A stretch of 64,000 nucleotides of DNA, taken from Oribacterium parvum ACB1 (GTDB lineage Bacteria; Bacillota; Clostridia; Lachnospirales; Lachnospiraceae). Below are positions 7,096 to 17,124 of the stretch, in pieces. Location of the stretch: positions 1,546,501-1,610,500 of the forward strand of contig NZ_KE148312.1 in assembly GCF_000238055.2 (NCBI RefSeq), given 5' to 3'. The position numbers and the translations under genes are program-made. The notes below the pieces were generated by a model. That model saw nothing but the letters and a program-made list of their open reading frames with translations. It searched no databases and was not told where the DNA came from. The stretch's first letter is position 1; each line of letters starts with the position of its first letter.

Positions 7096-9331
7096 TGAGG
7101 AGCAGAAGAAAAAAAGACGGCAGACTAAGATTATGCCGTTTTATATGCAGGAAAAGCTGATGGTAGGATTTGTTTTTTTAATCCTGCTATTTGCTATTTT
7201 AAGCATTGTGATTTTTCGGATGGTGCAGAAAAACGGGGAGGAGTATAACCGTATCGTTTTGGGACAGAGGCAGTCCGGTTACGGCTCAAGAGCAATTCAG
7301 GCGAAGAGAGGGGATATTCTTGACCGAAACGGAACCGTTCTTGCGACGAGTCAGAAAGTCTACAATATTATAGTGGATCCGAAGGTGATCACCTCTCGTG
7401 CGGATGACCGCTATCTGAAAGCAAGTCTGGATGCCCTGCAGGAGTATTTTCCGGGAGATGAGCGTCTTTCTACTGTGGAAAATACTTTAAATCAACAAAA
7501 ATCTTTGGCGGGAAATAAGAAGAGTGCCTACCTTAAATTCAAAGAAGGCTTAAGTTTTGAAGAAAAGGAAGCATTTCAGAAGTTCATGGATGATAAAAAT
7601 GCCGCTTACAGAAAAAATGGAAATAAATACGAAATCAAAGGCATTTGGTTTGAGGATAAGTATAAAAGGAGCTATCCGTACAAGGATTTGGCCTGCAATA
7701 TCATCGGTTTTTCTTCCGCGGACAGCGAAGACGGAACAGGCGGAGTGGAGCAGTACTATAATCAGTCTCTTGTAGGTGTAAACGGAAGAGAGTACGGCTA
7801 TCTGGATTCCGACACTAAACTGCAGTCCGTGATTCGGGAAGCAACGGACGGAAACAGTATTGTCACAACGATCAATTTCAATATTCAGAGAACGGTAGAA
7901 AAGTATTTACAGGATTGGCAGAAAAATGATATCGGCTCCAAGATGGCAGCGGCAATTGTGATGAACCCGAAAAACGGGGAAATTCTTGCTATGGCAAGTA
8001 CCAATCAGTTTGACTTAAATCACCCGAGAGATCTGGATAAAAACGTATATCCCGATTCTCTGCTTCAGGAACTTGGTAAGAAAGAAGCCCTTGCAGAATA
8101 TAAGAGAGAGCATAACAATCAGAGTATTACGGAAGAGGAGATTCCTTCTCATTACAGTAATGAGGATATTCTTTCCTTGGGGACTCAGGTTGCCTGGAAT
8201 CAGATGTGGAGAAACGTGCCGATTTCCGATACCTATGAGCCCGGATCCACGGTTAAGCCTTTTACGATTGCCGGGGCACTGGAAGAAAGTGCCATTAAGG
8301 AAAGTACGCAATTTAACTGTGAAGGATTCATTACCTTGAGTGACGGGGTAAAGACCTGGACCATTCGTTGTCACAAAAGAGACGGGCACGGAACGTTGGA
8401 TGCAGAGCATGCTCTTATGCAATCCTGCAACGTCTATCTGATGAATACCGCCTTTCAAGAGGGGGCGGAAAATTTTGTAAAATATCAGCATATCTTCGGC
8501 TTTGGAGAGAAGACGGGAATTGATTTACCGGGAGAGGCGGATACTTCTGCTTTGGTATATAAGGCGGATAGTTTAGGAAAGACTTCCCTTGCAACGAACT
8601 CATTCGGGCAAAACTACAATGTAAGTATGATTCAGATGGCAGCGGCCTTTTCCAGTGCAATTAACGGCGGTTCTTATTTTAAGCCGCACGTTGTAAAGCA
8701 GATTTTAAATGCAAATGGTACGGTCATGAAAGAGATAGAACCGGAACTCTTACGTGTTACCTGCTCTCAGGCAACCAGCGATTTTTTAAAGGAAGCTCTT
8801 TATCAAACAGTAGAGCAGGGGACAGGAAGACCTGCAAAGATTAAGGGCTATCATGTCGGCGGGAAAACGGGAACAGCACAAAAGCTTCCGCGTTATGAGA
8901 AAAATTATCTGGTTTCCTTCTGCGGCTTTGCTCCGGTGGAAGATCCGGAAATCTTGGTTTATGTCATTGTGGATACACCGAATCTTGACGGAGAAGAACA
9001 GGCGAGTGCTTCCTTTGCAACGAAGATAGAGCAAAAAATCATGAATGATGCACTGCAATTCTTGAATATTCCTGCACAAGGAGAGACGGATCCCGAGGCA
9101 TCCTTAAATAAGGATTTGCAAGAAGGAATTCGAACCTTGGATGAAAGCGGAATCGTGGAAGGCGCTTCGGAAAGTGCGGCAGAAAGCACGGAACAGGCAA
9201 GTTTGGAAAGCGATGAAAAGCAGGACAATGAAGATAGTGTTCCGGGAGAACTTCCGGAGAGCGTTGCAACGGAAAGTAAAGCAATAAATAATGATGACAG
9301 AGAAGAAGATGAGTCGGAAAATGGAAATTAA
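7073..9331 (+). CDS. ftsI: Septal class B penicillin-binding protein (FtsI/PBP2 type)
   Basis: 752 residues with one N-terminal membrane anchor (about 31-50), a PBP dimerisation domain (about 75-240) and a transpeptidase domain. The three catalytic motifs are all present: STVK with Ser392, SCN at 451-453 and KTG at 598-600. It crosslinks peptidoglycan at the septum, working with FtsW. No PASTA repeats are visible, so it resembles a vegetative PBP2B/FtsI more than SpoVD. The last 75 or so residues form a Glu/Ser-rich acidic tail that would lie outside the cell. The start inside ftsL and the downstream mraY, 15 bases away, mark it as part of the operon. Confidence 0.95.
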   Translation: MKTSQSTDEEQKKKRRQTKIMPFYMQEKLMVGFVFLILLFAILSIVIFRMVQKNGEEYNRIVLGQRQSGYGSRAIQAKRGDILDRNGTVLATSQKVYNIIVDPKVITSRADDRYLKASLDALQEYFPGDERLSTVENTLNQQKSLAGNKKSAYLKFKEGLSFEEKEAFQKFMDDKNAAYRKNGNKYEIKGIWFEDKYKRSYPYKDLACNIIGFSSADSEDGTGGVEQYYNQSLVGVNGREYGYLDSDTKLQSVIREATDGNSIVTTINFNIQRTVEKYLQDWQKNDIGSKMAAAIVMNPKNGEILAMASTNQFDLNHPRDLDKNVYPDSLLQELGKKEALAEYKREHNNQSITEEEIPSHYSNEDILSLGTQVAWNQMWRNVPISDTYEPGSTVKPFTIAGALEESAIKESTQFNCEGFITLSDGVKTWTIRCHKRDGHGTLDAEHALMQSCNVYLMNTAFQEGAENFVKYQHIFGFGEKTGIDLPGEADTSALVYKADSLGKTSLATNSFGQNYNVSMIQMAAAFSSAINGGSYFKPHVVKQILNANGTVMKEIEPELLRVTCSQATSDFLKEALYQTVEQGTGRPAKIKGYHVGGKTGTAQKLPRYEKNYLVSFCGFAPVEDPEILVYVIVDTPNLDGEEQASASFATKIEQKIMNDALQFLNIPAQGETDPEASLNKDLQEGIRTLDESGIVEGASESAAESTEQASLESDEKQDNEDSVPGELPESVATESKAINNDDREEDESENGN

Positions 9332-9346
9332 GGGGGAGAGAATATT

Positions 9347-10315
9347 ATGCTAAGTAATACCATTGCACTCAGCATTGCCTTTTGTGTGATGCTTTTGATT
9401 TCTCCCAAGGGAATCAATATATTGCACCGCATGAAATTTGGTCAGGAGGTGCGAGATGACGGACCGCAGACACACCTGAAAAAACAAGGAACCCCTACGA
9501 TGGGCGGGATTCTTTTCCTGATTGCAATCAGTATCGGAATTCTTCCCTTTATAGGAGAGGTAAGCGGATTACTCCCTGCATATCTTCTTGGTTTAGGTTT
9601 CGGTATAGTTGGATTTGTGGATGATTATTTAAAGGTGGTAAAGCATCAGTCCGAGGGCTTTAACCCGAAACAGAAAATGGTATCGCAGATTGTGATTTCC
9701 CTTCTGTACATTGCGTTTTTGTATTTTTACAGTGGAAGGGCAAATGATTTCTTACTGCCTTTTGTAAAAGAAACAAGCTGGTCGTTAGGGATATTATTTT
9801 TCCCGGTATCGCTATTTATTATTACAGCTACGGATACGGGAGCGAATTTTACAGACGGAATTGACGGTTTGTGCAGTAGCGTAACAGCGGTGATTGTCTT
9901 TTTCCTTTTTCTTGTGGACAGGATAATCCTTGGCGGGGCGGAACTTGGTGCATTACCGGGTGCGGTACTGGGCGGACTGCTTGGCTTTCTTTGTTTCAAT
10001 GCTCACCCTGCAAAGGTATTTATGGGGGATACGGGATCCTTGGCTCTTGGTGGCTTTGTGGTTGCCATGGCAATCCAAACAGGAACCGCACTCTATATTC
10101 CGCTCTTTGCCTTTGTCTATTTTATGGAAGTGCTTTCGGTAATTATGCAGGTTACTTATTTTAAAATGACTCACGGAAAGCGTATCTTTAAAATGGCACC
10201 CATTCATCATCATTTTGAATTATTGGGTTGGTCGGAAACACAGGTAGTGACGATATTTACGATTATTACGATTTTGGCATGCTTCATCACGGGACTTGCT
10301 TTGGAAATGACATAG
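9347..10315 (+). CDS. mraY: Phospho-N-acetylmuramoyl-pentapeptide transferase MraY
   Basis: 322 residues and about ten membrane helices. The catalytic Asp pair is in GFVDDYLK (Asp92-Asp93). The loop NFTDGIDG and the HHHFELLGW motif near the C-terminus are diagnostic. It moves phospho-MurNAc-pentapeptide from UDP onto undecaprenyl phosphate to make lipid I. Ribosome site GGGGGAGAG lies just upstream of the ATG. It lies in its standard place between the PBP and murD. Confidence 0.97.
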   Translation: MLSNTIALSIAFCVMLLISPKGINILHRMKFGQEVRDDGPQTHLKKQGTPTMGGILFLIAISIGILPFIGEVSGLLPAYLLGLGFGIVGFVDDYLKVVKHQSEGFNPKQKMVSQIVISLLYIAFLYFYSGRANDFLLPFVKETSWSLGILFFPVSLFIITATDTGANFTDGIDGLCSSVTAVIVFFLFLVDRIILGGAELGALPGAVLGGLLGFLCFNAHPAKVFMGDTGSLALGGFVVAMAIQTGTALYIPLFAFVYFMEVLSVIMQVTYFKMTHGKRIFKMAPIHHHFELLGWSETQVVTIFTIITILACFITGLALEMT

Positions 10316-10318
10316 TAC

Positions 10319-10424
10319 TGCAAAAAGGCGCAAAAAAGCAAAAAAGGTGCAAATAAAAAGGCGCAAATATAAATGCGAAAAAAGTGCAAACAGAAAAGTG
10401 CAAACAGAAAAGCGCAAATATAAA
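10319..10424 (+). repeat. Degenerate A-rich tandem repeats between mraY and murD
   Basis: About 105 bases built from repeated words of the form AAAAGYGCAAA (GCAAAAAGGCGCAAA, AAAAGGCGCAAATATAAA, AAAAGTGCAAACAG twice, AAAAGCGCAAATATAAA). It codes for nothing on the plus strand. Similar words run on towards the murD start with AGGATATAA-type repeats. It lies inside the operon, so the mRNA must contain it. Confidence 0.7.
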
Positions 10425-10492
10425 GAAGAAACATGAACATAGGGATATAAAGAACATTAACATAAGGATATAAGGAACAGAGGGATTTTAGG

Positions 10493-11857
10493 ATGAACAG
10501 GCGGAAAGTTTTGGTATTGGGGACAGGCAGAAGTGGAATAGCATCGGCAAAGCAGATTCTTGCCATGGGAGGGGAAGTCATATTTTTTGACGCAAACCCG
10601 AAGTTGGATGAGAAAAAAATTCTGGCACAATTTAAGAAAAAAGAAGAAATGAAAATAAGCAAGATTTTAAAAGGAAAACTGTTTGAAAGAGATCTCTTAA
10701 AAATCGATGCTGCGGTAATCAGTCCCGGAATCCCTTTAGATGAACCTTATGTTCTATTGCTCAATGCTGCGAAGATACCGGTAATCGGAGAGATAGAGTT
10801 GGCATACCAGTCCCTTAAGGGAAAACTTTGCGCTGTGACGGGAACGAATGGTAAGACAACAACAGTCAGCCTTATCGGAGAAATATTAAAGAGCCAATAT
10901 GCGGATACTCATGTTGTTGGAAATATCGGAAATCCTTTTACGGCGGAAGCCTTGGATACGGAAGAGCAGTCTGCTACGGTTTGTGAAGTCAGTTCCTTCC
11001 AGCTGGAATCCATTGTGGATTTTCGTCCTCATGTTTCGGCAATCACCAATATTACACCGGATCATTTGGATCGTCACAAGACAATGAAAAACTACATTGC
11101 GGTAAAGGAATCCATATCCATTAACCAGACGGAAGAGGACAGCATCGTCTTAAACTATATGGATCCGGAGCTTAGAAAGTTCGGAAAAAAACGAAATTTA
11201 AAACCGAAGGTACTCTGGTTTTCTTCGGAAGAAGAGCCGAAAGAGGGTTTTTTCTTACGTGATGACGAGTTTATTTATAAGTCCAAAGACAAAGAAGAGA
11301 AGCTCTTTAAAACCAAGGATGTACAGCTTTTGGGTAAGCATAATTATGAAAATATTATGTGTTCTATGGCTGTAGCCTTGAAAATGGGTGTTCCAATGGA
11401 TAAAATCATAAAGGTCTGCAAGAAATTTAAGCCGGTGGAACACCGTATTGAGTTTGTGCGAGAGCGTTCCGGTGTGCGCTATTATAATGATTCCAAGGGG
11501 ACCAATGTGGATGCGGCAATTCAAGCTCTTCGTGCTATGCCGGGTCCGGTGCTTTTGATAGGCGGAGGTTATGATAAGCATGTCGATTTTGACGCTTGGG
11601 TTAAAGAATTCAAGGGTAGAGTAAAATACCTTGTACTGATCGGAGAAACCAGAAATCAGATTGCAGCCTGCGCAAAGAAGCACGGTTTCCATAACCTTAT
11701 GTTTGCGGAAGATATGGATGAGGCGGTAAAAGACTGTGCTGCCTATGCTGATCCGGGAGACTATGTACTGCTGAGTCCGGCCTGTGCCTCTTGGGGGATG
11801 TTCAAGGATTATGAGGAACGCGGAAGAGTTTTTAAAGACTGTGTAAAGAGTCTGTGA
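10493..11857 (+). CDS. murD: UDP-MurNAc-L-alanine:D-glutamate ligase MurD
   Basis: 454 residues, normal length. The N-terminal Rossmann-like start GTGRSGIA (10-17) is followed by the ATP-binding P-loop GTNGKTT at 117-123, the central-domain motif ITPDHLDRH, and the C-terminal domain with YYNDSKGTN and IGGGYDK. It adds D-glutamate to UDP-MurNAc-L-Ala in the cytosol. Ribosome site GAGGGATTTTAGG precedes the ATG. No other mur ligase is in the window. Confidence 0.97.
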   Translation: MNRRKVLVLGTGRSGIASAKQILAMGGEVIFFDANPKLDEKKILAQFKKKEEMKISKILKGKLFERDLLKIDAAVISPGIPLDEPYVLLLNAAKIPVIGEIELAYQSLKGKLCAVTGTNGKTTTVSLIGEILKSQYADTHVVGNIGNPFTAEALDTEEQSATVCEVSSFQLESIVDFRPHVSAITNITPDHLDRHKTMKNYIAVKESISINQTEEDSIVLNYMDPELRKFGKKRNLKPKVLWFSSEEEPKEGFFLRDDEFIYKSKDKEEKLFKTKDVQLLGKHNYENIMCSMAVALKMGVPMDKIIKVCKKFKPVEHRIEFVRERSGVRYYNDSKGTNVDAAIQALRAMPGPVLLIGGGYDKHVDFDAWVKEFKGRVKYLVLIGETRNQIAACAKKHGFHNLMFAEDMDEAVKDCAAYADPGDYVLLSPACASWGMFKDYEERGRVFKDCVKSL

Positions 11858-11877
11858 TCGGTAAGCTGCGATAGGAT

Positions 11878-13074
11878 GTGAAGTCATTAAAAAGACGTAG
11901 TAAACGGGTAGGAAAAGGAAAGGGCAGGAAAGTGTCAAAAAAGAAAAAGCTGAAGCATTTTTATGATTTTTCCTTGGTGGTGATGGTTTTTTCCATTACT
12001 CTCTTTGGCTTACTGATGTTGTACTCCGCATCGGGATACATGGCGGCAAAGAGTGATCTTGGCGATATGTATTATCTTACAAGACAGGGAATATTTGCTT
12101 TGGCGGGGTTCCTTATCATGCTGTTTCTTTCCCGTTTTTTTGATTACCACTGGCTTTCCAAGTTGAATATTTTAATCTATGTTGCGGCATGGGGCGCTCT
12201 TATTGCTACCTTTGTTATGGGAGTGGCATCCCATGGGTCCAGTCGTTGGATTAGAATCATGGGGGTACAGTTTCAGCCGTCGGAGCTTATGAAGCCGGCT
12301 GTGATTATTATGCTTGCTACTTTGCTTACGGATAAAGGCTATCGCATTAATTCTTTGAAAGCCATGTTTCGATGTGCTTTGTATGCTTTGATCCCTGCAG
12401 CTGTAGTGGCACTGACCAACCTTTCCACCGGAATCATTATTGTCAGTATTGCGATTTTTATGCTATTTGTTGCGGTGAAGAGTTATCGCTACCATTTAGC
12501 CTTATTATTTGCTACCGTATTGGGGTACATCGGTGCCTATCCGCTTGCCCTTTTTTTACAAAAAGTAAAAATACTGCATGAATACCAGATTACCAGAATC
12601 CTTGCATGGAGAGATCCGGCTTCTTTTCCGGATGATACCTATCAGACAAGACAGGGACTTTATGCTATTGCGTCCGGAGGAATTTTCGGGAAAGGACTTG
12701 GCGAAAGCATACAGAAATTCCTGATGCCGGAGGCCCAGAATGATATGATTTTTACCATTATTTGCGAAGAGCTTGGACTCGTTGGCGCTGTAGGATTGAT
12801 GCTGGTCTATGCTCTGATTTTATCCCGCTTATATGAAATTGCCAAAAATGCAAAGGATCTTTTCGGATCCTTTCTTGTTATCGGCGTTATGGCGCACATT
12901 GCCTTGCAGGCCATTTTGAATATTGCGGTAGCGAGCAATTCCATTCCGAATACCGGAATCACGCTTCCTTTCGTAAGCTATGGCGGAACCTCTCTTTTGA
13001 TTCTTCTTGCAGAGCTCGGGCTTTGTCTGAATGTGTCTTGGCAGACCACCTTGGATGTGGAAAAAGGAGAGTAG
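11878..13074 (+). CDS. ftsW: Lipid II polymerase FtsW (SEDS family)
   Basis: 398 residues from the GTG at 11878. A very basic N-terminus of about 30 residues precedes about ten membrane helices. SEDS hallmarks include NDMIFTIICEELG and LPFVSYGGTSL near the C-terminus. FtsW polymerises glycan strands at the septum together with the class B PBP encoded two genes before mraY-murD. The start is uncertain: neither GTG 11878 nor the in-frame GTG at 11932 (which would begin MSKKKKLKHF) has a well-spaced ribosome site. The operon position, between murD and ftsQ, favours FtsW over RodA or SpoVE. Confidence 0.93.
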   Translation: MKSLKRRSKRVGKGKGRKVSKKKKLKHFYDFSLVVMVFSITLFGLLMLYSASGYMAAKSDLGDMYYLTRQGIFALAGFLIMLFLSRFFDYHWLSKLNILIYVAAWGALIATFVMGVASHGSSRWIRIMGVQFQPSELMKPAVIIMLATLLTDKGYRINSLKAMFRCALYALIPAAVVALTNLSTGIIIVSIAIFMLFVAVKSYRYHLALLFATVLGYIGAYPLALFLQKVKILHEYQITRILAWRDPASFPDDTYQTRQGLYAIASGGIFGKGLGESIQKFLMPEAQNDMIFTIICEELGLVGAVGLMLVYALILSRLYEIAKNAKDLFGSFLVIGVMAHIALQAILNIAVASNSIPNTGITLPFVSYGGTSLLILLAELGLCLNVSWQTTLDVEKGE

Positions 13075-13077
13075 GGT

Positions 13078-13803
13078 ATGACGGACAGAAGAAGGAGAAA
13101 GGAAATTACCATTTACGGAATTTTGCTTTTCTTCTTATTACTTATCCTTTTGCTCTTCAGTACCAGGGTAAATAAGATTACGGTTCTGGGGAATAAACAG
13201 TATACGGAAAAAGAGCTTACGAAGATGATTTTAACCAAGGAACTGGACTATAACAGCTTCTATGCCTTTATCAAGGACAAAATTCGTCCTCATAAGACCA
13301 TTCCTTTTGTGGAAAAATATGAGCTCCACTGGAAGGATCCTTTTGCTTTGGAAATTATTGTTTACGAAAAAAATATGGTGGGATATGTGGAATATATGTC
13401 CAGCAATCTTTATTTTGACGGAGACGGGATTGTGGTGGAATCGACTAAAAAGAAGATTCCCGGGATTCCGCGAATAACCGGACTTAAGTTTTCCAAGGTG
13501 AGTCTCTATAAGGCGCTTCCGGTAGAGAACAAAGCGATTTTTCAGGATATTCTGAATCTGGGGGCAGCGCTCAGGTTGGAAGAAATCGATTGCGATCATA
13601 TTGAATACAGTTCCTCTTATACGGCAACGCTTTACATAGGAGATATAAAGGTTCTCATTGGAGATAATGAAGATATGGAGCAGAAGCTCATGAGTCTCAA
13701 GGATATTCTTCCGGCTCTGAAGGGAAGAAAAGGAACATTGGATTTAAGCCGGTATCAGGGAAGAAAAGAGAAGGAAGCTTATGTTTTCAAGGAAAATAAG
13801 TAA
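13078..13803 (+). CDS. ftsQ: Cell division protein FtsQ/DivIB
   Basis: 241 residues: a short basic cytosolic start, one membrane helix (about 10-29), then a POTRA-type domain (about 32-100, beginning ITVLGNKQYTEKEL) and the FtsQ beta domain. It links early and late division proteins outside the membrane. It starts three bases after the ftsW stop. In many Firmicutes murG lies between ftsW and ftsQ; here it does not. The protein is short but intact. Confidence 0.9.
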   Translation: MTDRRRRKEITIYGILLFFLLLILLLFSTRVNKITVLGNKQYTEKELTKMILTKELDYNSFYAFIKDKIRPHKTIPFVEKYELHWKDPFALEIIVYEKNMVGYVEYMSSNLYFDGDGIVVESTKKKIPGIPRITGLKFSKVSLYKALPVENKAIFQDILNLGAALRLEEIDCDHIEYSSSYTATLYIGDIKVLIGDNEDMEQKLMSLKDILPALKGRKGTLDLSRYQGRKEKEAYVFKENK

Positions 13804-13843
13804 AAATTCTTTTCTTCTTTACAAATTTGTCCCTTCTTTCCCC

Positions 13844-13871
13844 TTTACAAAATGCCTAAAGTTCATATAAT
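13844..13871 (+). promoter_or_regulatory. Promoter for ftsZ
   Basis: TTTACA at 13844-13849 and TATAAT at 13866-13871 with a 16-base spacer, inside the 135-bp gap between ftsQ and ftsZ. It would let ftsZ be transcribed separately from the cluster. Confidence 0.75.
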
Positions 13872-13938
13872 GGTATAGTTAGGATAGATGTGAATAGAAT
13901 TCCTAAACGGAATAAGAGATAGATTGAAGGAGGAAGAC

Positions 13939-15168
13939 ATGATAGAAATCCAGCTTCCCGAGTCAGAAGCGGCGGCAAAGATTATAGTTGTTGGTGTTGG
14001 TGGCGCAGGAAATAATGCAGTAAACCGTATGGTGGATGAGGGAATCGCCGGCGTTGAGTTTATTGGAGTAAATACAGATAAGCAGGCCTTGCAGTCCAGT
14101 AAGGCATCAACTTCTATGCCCATTGGGGAGAAGCTGACCAAGGGACTGGGCTGTGGCGGTAAGCCGGAGATCGGAACCAAGGCGGCTGAGGAGAGTGCGG
14201 AGGAGATTACCGCAGCTCTGCAAGGAGCGGACATGGTCTTCGTTACTTGCGGTATGGGAGGCGGTACCGGTACGGGTGCAGCTCCTGTTATTGCTAAAAT
14301 TGCAAAGGATATGGGAATCCTCACTGTTGGTGTAGTGACTAAGCCCTTCCGTTTTGAAGCAAAGCAGAGAATGAAGAATGCCTTAGCGGGTATTGATTCA
14401 CTGAAGAGTGTTGTAGATACCTTGATTGTGATTCCGAATGACAGACTCCTGGAGATTGTAGAGAAGAAGACTTCTCTTCCGGAGGCCTTGAAGAAGGCGG
14501 ATGAAGTATTGCAGCAGTCCGTTCAGGGAATCACGGATTTGATTAATGTTCCGGGACTCATTAACCTCGACTTTGCGGATGTTTCTGCCGTTATGAAGGA
14601 CAAGGGTGTTGCCCATGTCGGTATCGGTAAGGCTAAGGGGGATGATAAGGCAATCGAGGCTGTTAAGACAGCTATTTCTTCTCCGCTTTTGGAGAGCACC
14701 ATCGAAGGCGCTACCGATGTTATCATCAACATTTCCGGAGATATCAGCCTGATTGAAGCGAATGATGCGGCTTCTTATGTAGAAGAGCTTGTTGGCGAGA
14801 ATGCAAATATCATCTTCGGTGCGATGTACAATGAAGATGCGCAGGATGAAGTTTCCATCACTGTTATTGCAACCGGTATCAAAGAGAAAAAGCCTGCTGA
14901 GCAGAAGCCGGCTGTACAGGAGACAAAGAGTCAGCTCGGATTACACAGTAACTTCGGTACTATGCCACAGAGCTTGAGCGGAACCAGTTTTCTGAATAAT
15001 CAGAGACCTTCTTCCCCGGTTCTTACGGAGAGATTGGAGGTTCCTCTTGAAACACAGGGTTCCGGTGCTTTAAGAACGGGCGAAACTGTAGATCGTGATG
15101 TACAGAACAAAGCAAGACTCGGAAGAGAAGGCGGACTTGAGATTCCTGACTTCCTGCGTAGAAAATAA
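13939..15168 (+). CDS. ftsZ: Cell division GTPase FtsZ
   Basis: I set the start at ATG 13939 (409 residues) because AAGGAGG lies at 13927-13933; a TTG fifteen bases earlier would overlap that site. The tubulin signature GGGTGTG is at residues 107-113 and the T7-loop region contains NLDFADV. The C-terminal peptide IPDFLRRK (402-409) binds partner proteins such as SepF or FtsA. FtsZ assembles the Z-ring at mid-cell. The linker between core and tail is about 75 residues. A terminator follows at once, so no sporulation genes (spoIIGA, sigE, sigG) follow it as they do in many spore formers. Confidence 0.98.
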   Translation: MIEIQLPESEAAAKIIVVGVGGAGNNAVNRMVDEGIAGVEFIGVNTDKQALQSSKASTSMPIGEKLTKGLGCGGKPEIGTKAAEESAEEITAALQGADMVFVTCGMGGGTGTGAAPVIAKIAKDMGILTVGVVTKPFRFEAKQRMKNALAGIDSLKSVVDTLIVIPNDRLLEIVEKKTSLPEALKKADEVLQQSVQGITDLINVPGLINLDFADVSAVMKDKGVAHVGIGKAKGDDKAIEAVKTAISSPLLESTIEGATDVIINISGDISLIEANDAASYVEELVGENANIIFGAMYNEDAQDEVSITVIATGIKEKKPAEQKPAVQETKSQLGLHSNFGTMPQSLSGTSFLNNQRPSSPVLTERLEVPLETQGSGALRTGETVDRDVQNKARLGREGGLEIPDFLRRK

Positions 15169-15180
15169 AACTAAAGTGCA

Positions 15181-15210
15181 GGCTATGTCCCAGGGGCATA
15201 GCCTTTTTTT
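15181..15210 (+). terminator. Terminator after ftsZ
   Basis: GGCTATG (15181-15187) pairs with CATAGCC (15197-15203), followed by seven T's. It ends the division cluster. The 170 bases that follow are AT-rich and I see no confident promoter for prfC in them. Confidence 0.92.
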
Positions 15211-15382
15211 AAGACGGGGAAAGTTCGCTTGGCGTATTTTTCCTCGTTTCCTAGCTTATTAAGGCATATGCTTTGAAGTGTTTGGGTGCTTATGCCGTAG
15301 AAAGAGAAAATGTCGAAATTATTTTAAGTAAGATTATTTAATAAAATGCAGTTTAAGAATAATAGAGGATAGTGGGAGACAG

Positions 15383-16975
15383 ATGGCGAACTTAAGAGAA
15401 GAAATAGAGAAGAGAAGAACCTTTGCGATTATTTCTCACCCCGATGCGGGTAAAACGACCTTGACGGAGAAATTTCTTCTCTATGGAGGGGCAATAAACC
15501 TTGCGGGAACCGTAAAGGGAAGAAAGTCGGCAAAGCATGCGGTTTCGGACTGGATGGAAATTGAGAAGGAGAGAGGGATTTCCGTTACTTCTTCCGTTTT
15601 ACAGTTTAATTATGACGGAAGATGCATCAATATCCTGGACACGCCGGGACACCAGGATTTCTCGGAGGATACCTATAGGACGCTTATGGCAGCCGACAGT
15701 GCGGTCATGGTTATTGACGGAGCAAAGGGTGTGGAGCCGCAGACGATTAAGCTCTTCAAGGTTTGCGTGATGCGTCATATCCCCATTTTCACTTTCATCA
15801 ATAAGTTTGACCGTGAGGCAAGAGATCCGTACGAGCTTTTGGATGAGATTGAAGAAGTGCTTGGAATCCGTACTTGCCCGATTAACTGGCCTATCGGTTG
15901 CGGTCACAACTTTAAGGGCGTTTTTGACAGAGAAAAGGAAGAAGTGGATCTTTTCCATGCTGCAGGCGGCGGTAAAAAAGAAGTAGAAAAGGAAGTCTAT
16001 TCGAAGGACGATCCTAAATTAGAAGGGGTTATCGGAAAAGAGTATTTTGACAAATTGCAGGACGACTTGGAGCTTTTAGAGGGGGCAGCGGAAGTCTTTG
16101 ATGAAGAGAAGGTCGATGCCGGTCTCCTTACTCCTGTTTTTTTTGGCTCTGCTCTGACGAACTTTGGTGTGGAAACTTTCTTGCAACATTTCCTGAAAAT
16201 GACGAAGTCTCCGCTTCCGAGAATGTCAGACCAAGGACTTATCGACCCGGTAGAGGAAGAGTTTTCCGCCTTCGTCTTTAAGATTCAGGCCAATATGGAT
16301 CCGAAGCACAGAGATAGAGTGGCTTTCATGCGCATCTGCTCCGGTGAGTTTGATGCGGGAATGGAAGTGACACATATTCAGGGAGGCAGAAAGGTAAAGC
16401 TTTCTCAGCCGACCCAGATGATGGCGGATGAAAGAAAGATTGTGGAAAAGGCTTACGCGGGAGATATCATCGGCATTTTTGATCCGGGGATTTTCTCGAT
16501 AGGTGATACTCTGGAGCTTTCCGGAAAGAAATTTGCGTATGAGGGCATTCCGACCTTTGCGCCGGAGCATTTTGCAAGGGTAAGACAGATTGACACCATG
16601 AAAAGAAAGCAGTTTTTAAAGGGAGTATCCCAGATTGCACAGGAGGGTGCCATTCAGATTTTCCAGGAATACAATACCGGTATGGAGGAAATCATCGTCG
16701 GTGTAGTCGGAAGCCTGCAGTTTGAGGTCTTGACCTACAGACTGAAAAATGAATACAATGTAGAGGTACGTTTGGATATGCTTCCCTATGAGCATATCCG
16801 CTGGATTGAAAATTATACCGAGATTGCGGTCAGCGAGATTTCCGGTACCTCTGACATGAAGCTTGTAAAGGACTTAAAGGATAGACCCCTGCTTCTTTTC
16901 GCTCATCCCTGGTCCATCGGCATGGTATTAGACCGTAATAAGGACCTGCATTTGACTGAATTTTCCAGAAATTAA
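15383..16975 (+). CDS. prfC: Peptide chain release factor 3
   Basis: 530 residues, normal length. The translational GTPase domain begins with SHPDAGKTT (18-26), followed by the switch II motif DTPGHQDFSEDTYR and NKFDRE. The short DTYR/F segment separates RF3 from EF-G. Beta-barrel and C-terminal domains follow. It recycles RF1 and RF2 from the ribosome after termination. It is transcribed alone. Confidence 0.96.
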   Translation: MANLREEIEKRRTFAIISHPDAGKTTLTEKFLLYGGAINLAGTVKGRKSAKHAVSDWMEIEKERGISVTSSVLQFNYDGRCINILDTPGHQDFSEDTYRTLMAADSAVMVIDGAKGVEPQTIKLFKVCVMRHIPIFTFINKFDREARDPYELLDEIEEVLGIRTCPINWPIGCGHNFKGVFDREKEEVDLFHAAGGGKKEVEKEVYSKDDPKLEGVIGKEYFDKLQDDLELLEGAAEVFDEEKVDAGLLTPVFFGSALTNFGVETFLQHFLKMTKSPLPRMSDQGLIDPVEEEFSAFVFKIQANMDPKHRDRVAFMRICSGEFDAGMEVTHIQGGRKVKLSQPTQMMADERKIVEKAYAGDIIGIFDPGIFSIGDTLELSGKKFAYEGIPTFAPEHFARVRQIDTMKRKQFLKGVSQIAQEGAIQIFQEYNTGMEEIIVGVVGSLQFEVLTYRLKNEYNVEVRLDMLPYEHIRWIENYTEIAVSEISGTSDMKLVKDLKDRPLLLFAHPWSIGMVLDRNKDLHLTEFSRN

Positions 16976-17124
16976 GTCTCTTGCGGAACGGTAGTAGGAG
17001 ATTTTATCTTTTCCTATCTTACAATGTAGAGTTTTATAACGGGTGTTGCCGAAAAAACGTGCATCATTTCGTTAGAAGAAAAGCAAATATAAGCATTTTT
17101 ACAGTACAAGGAAGGACAAAAACG

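Noticed and set aside
7940-8250. Residues 318-375 of the septal PBP as an abnormal insertion in the transpeptidase domain
   Set aside because: Clostridial septal PBPs commonly carry an extended segment before the STVK motif, so I regard it as normal for the family.
16981-17124. 48-residue N-terminal extension of the PepV-like dipeptidase
   Set aside because: It begins at a TTG without a ribosome site, and the sequence is unlike the family; ATG 17125 has a good site.
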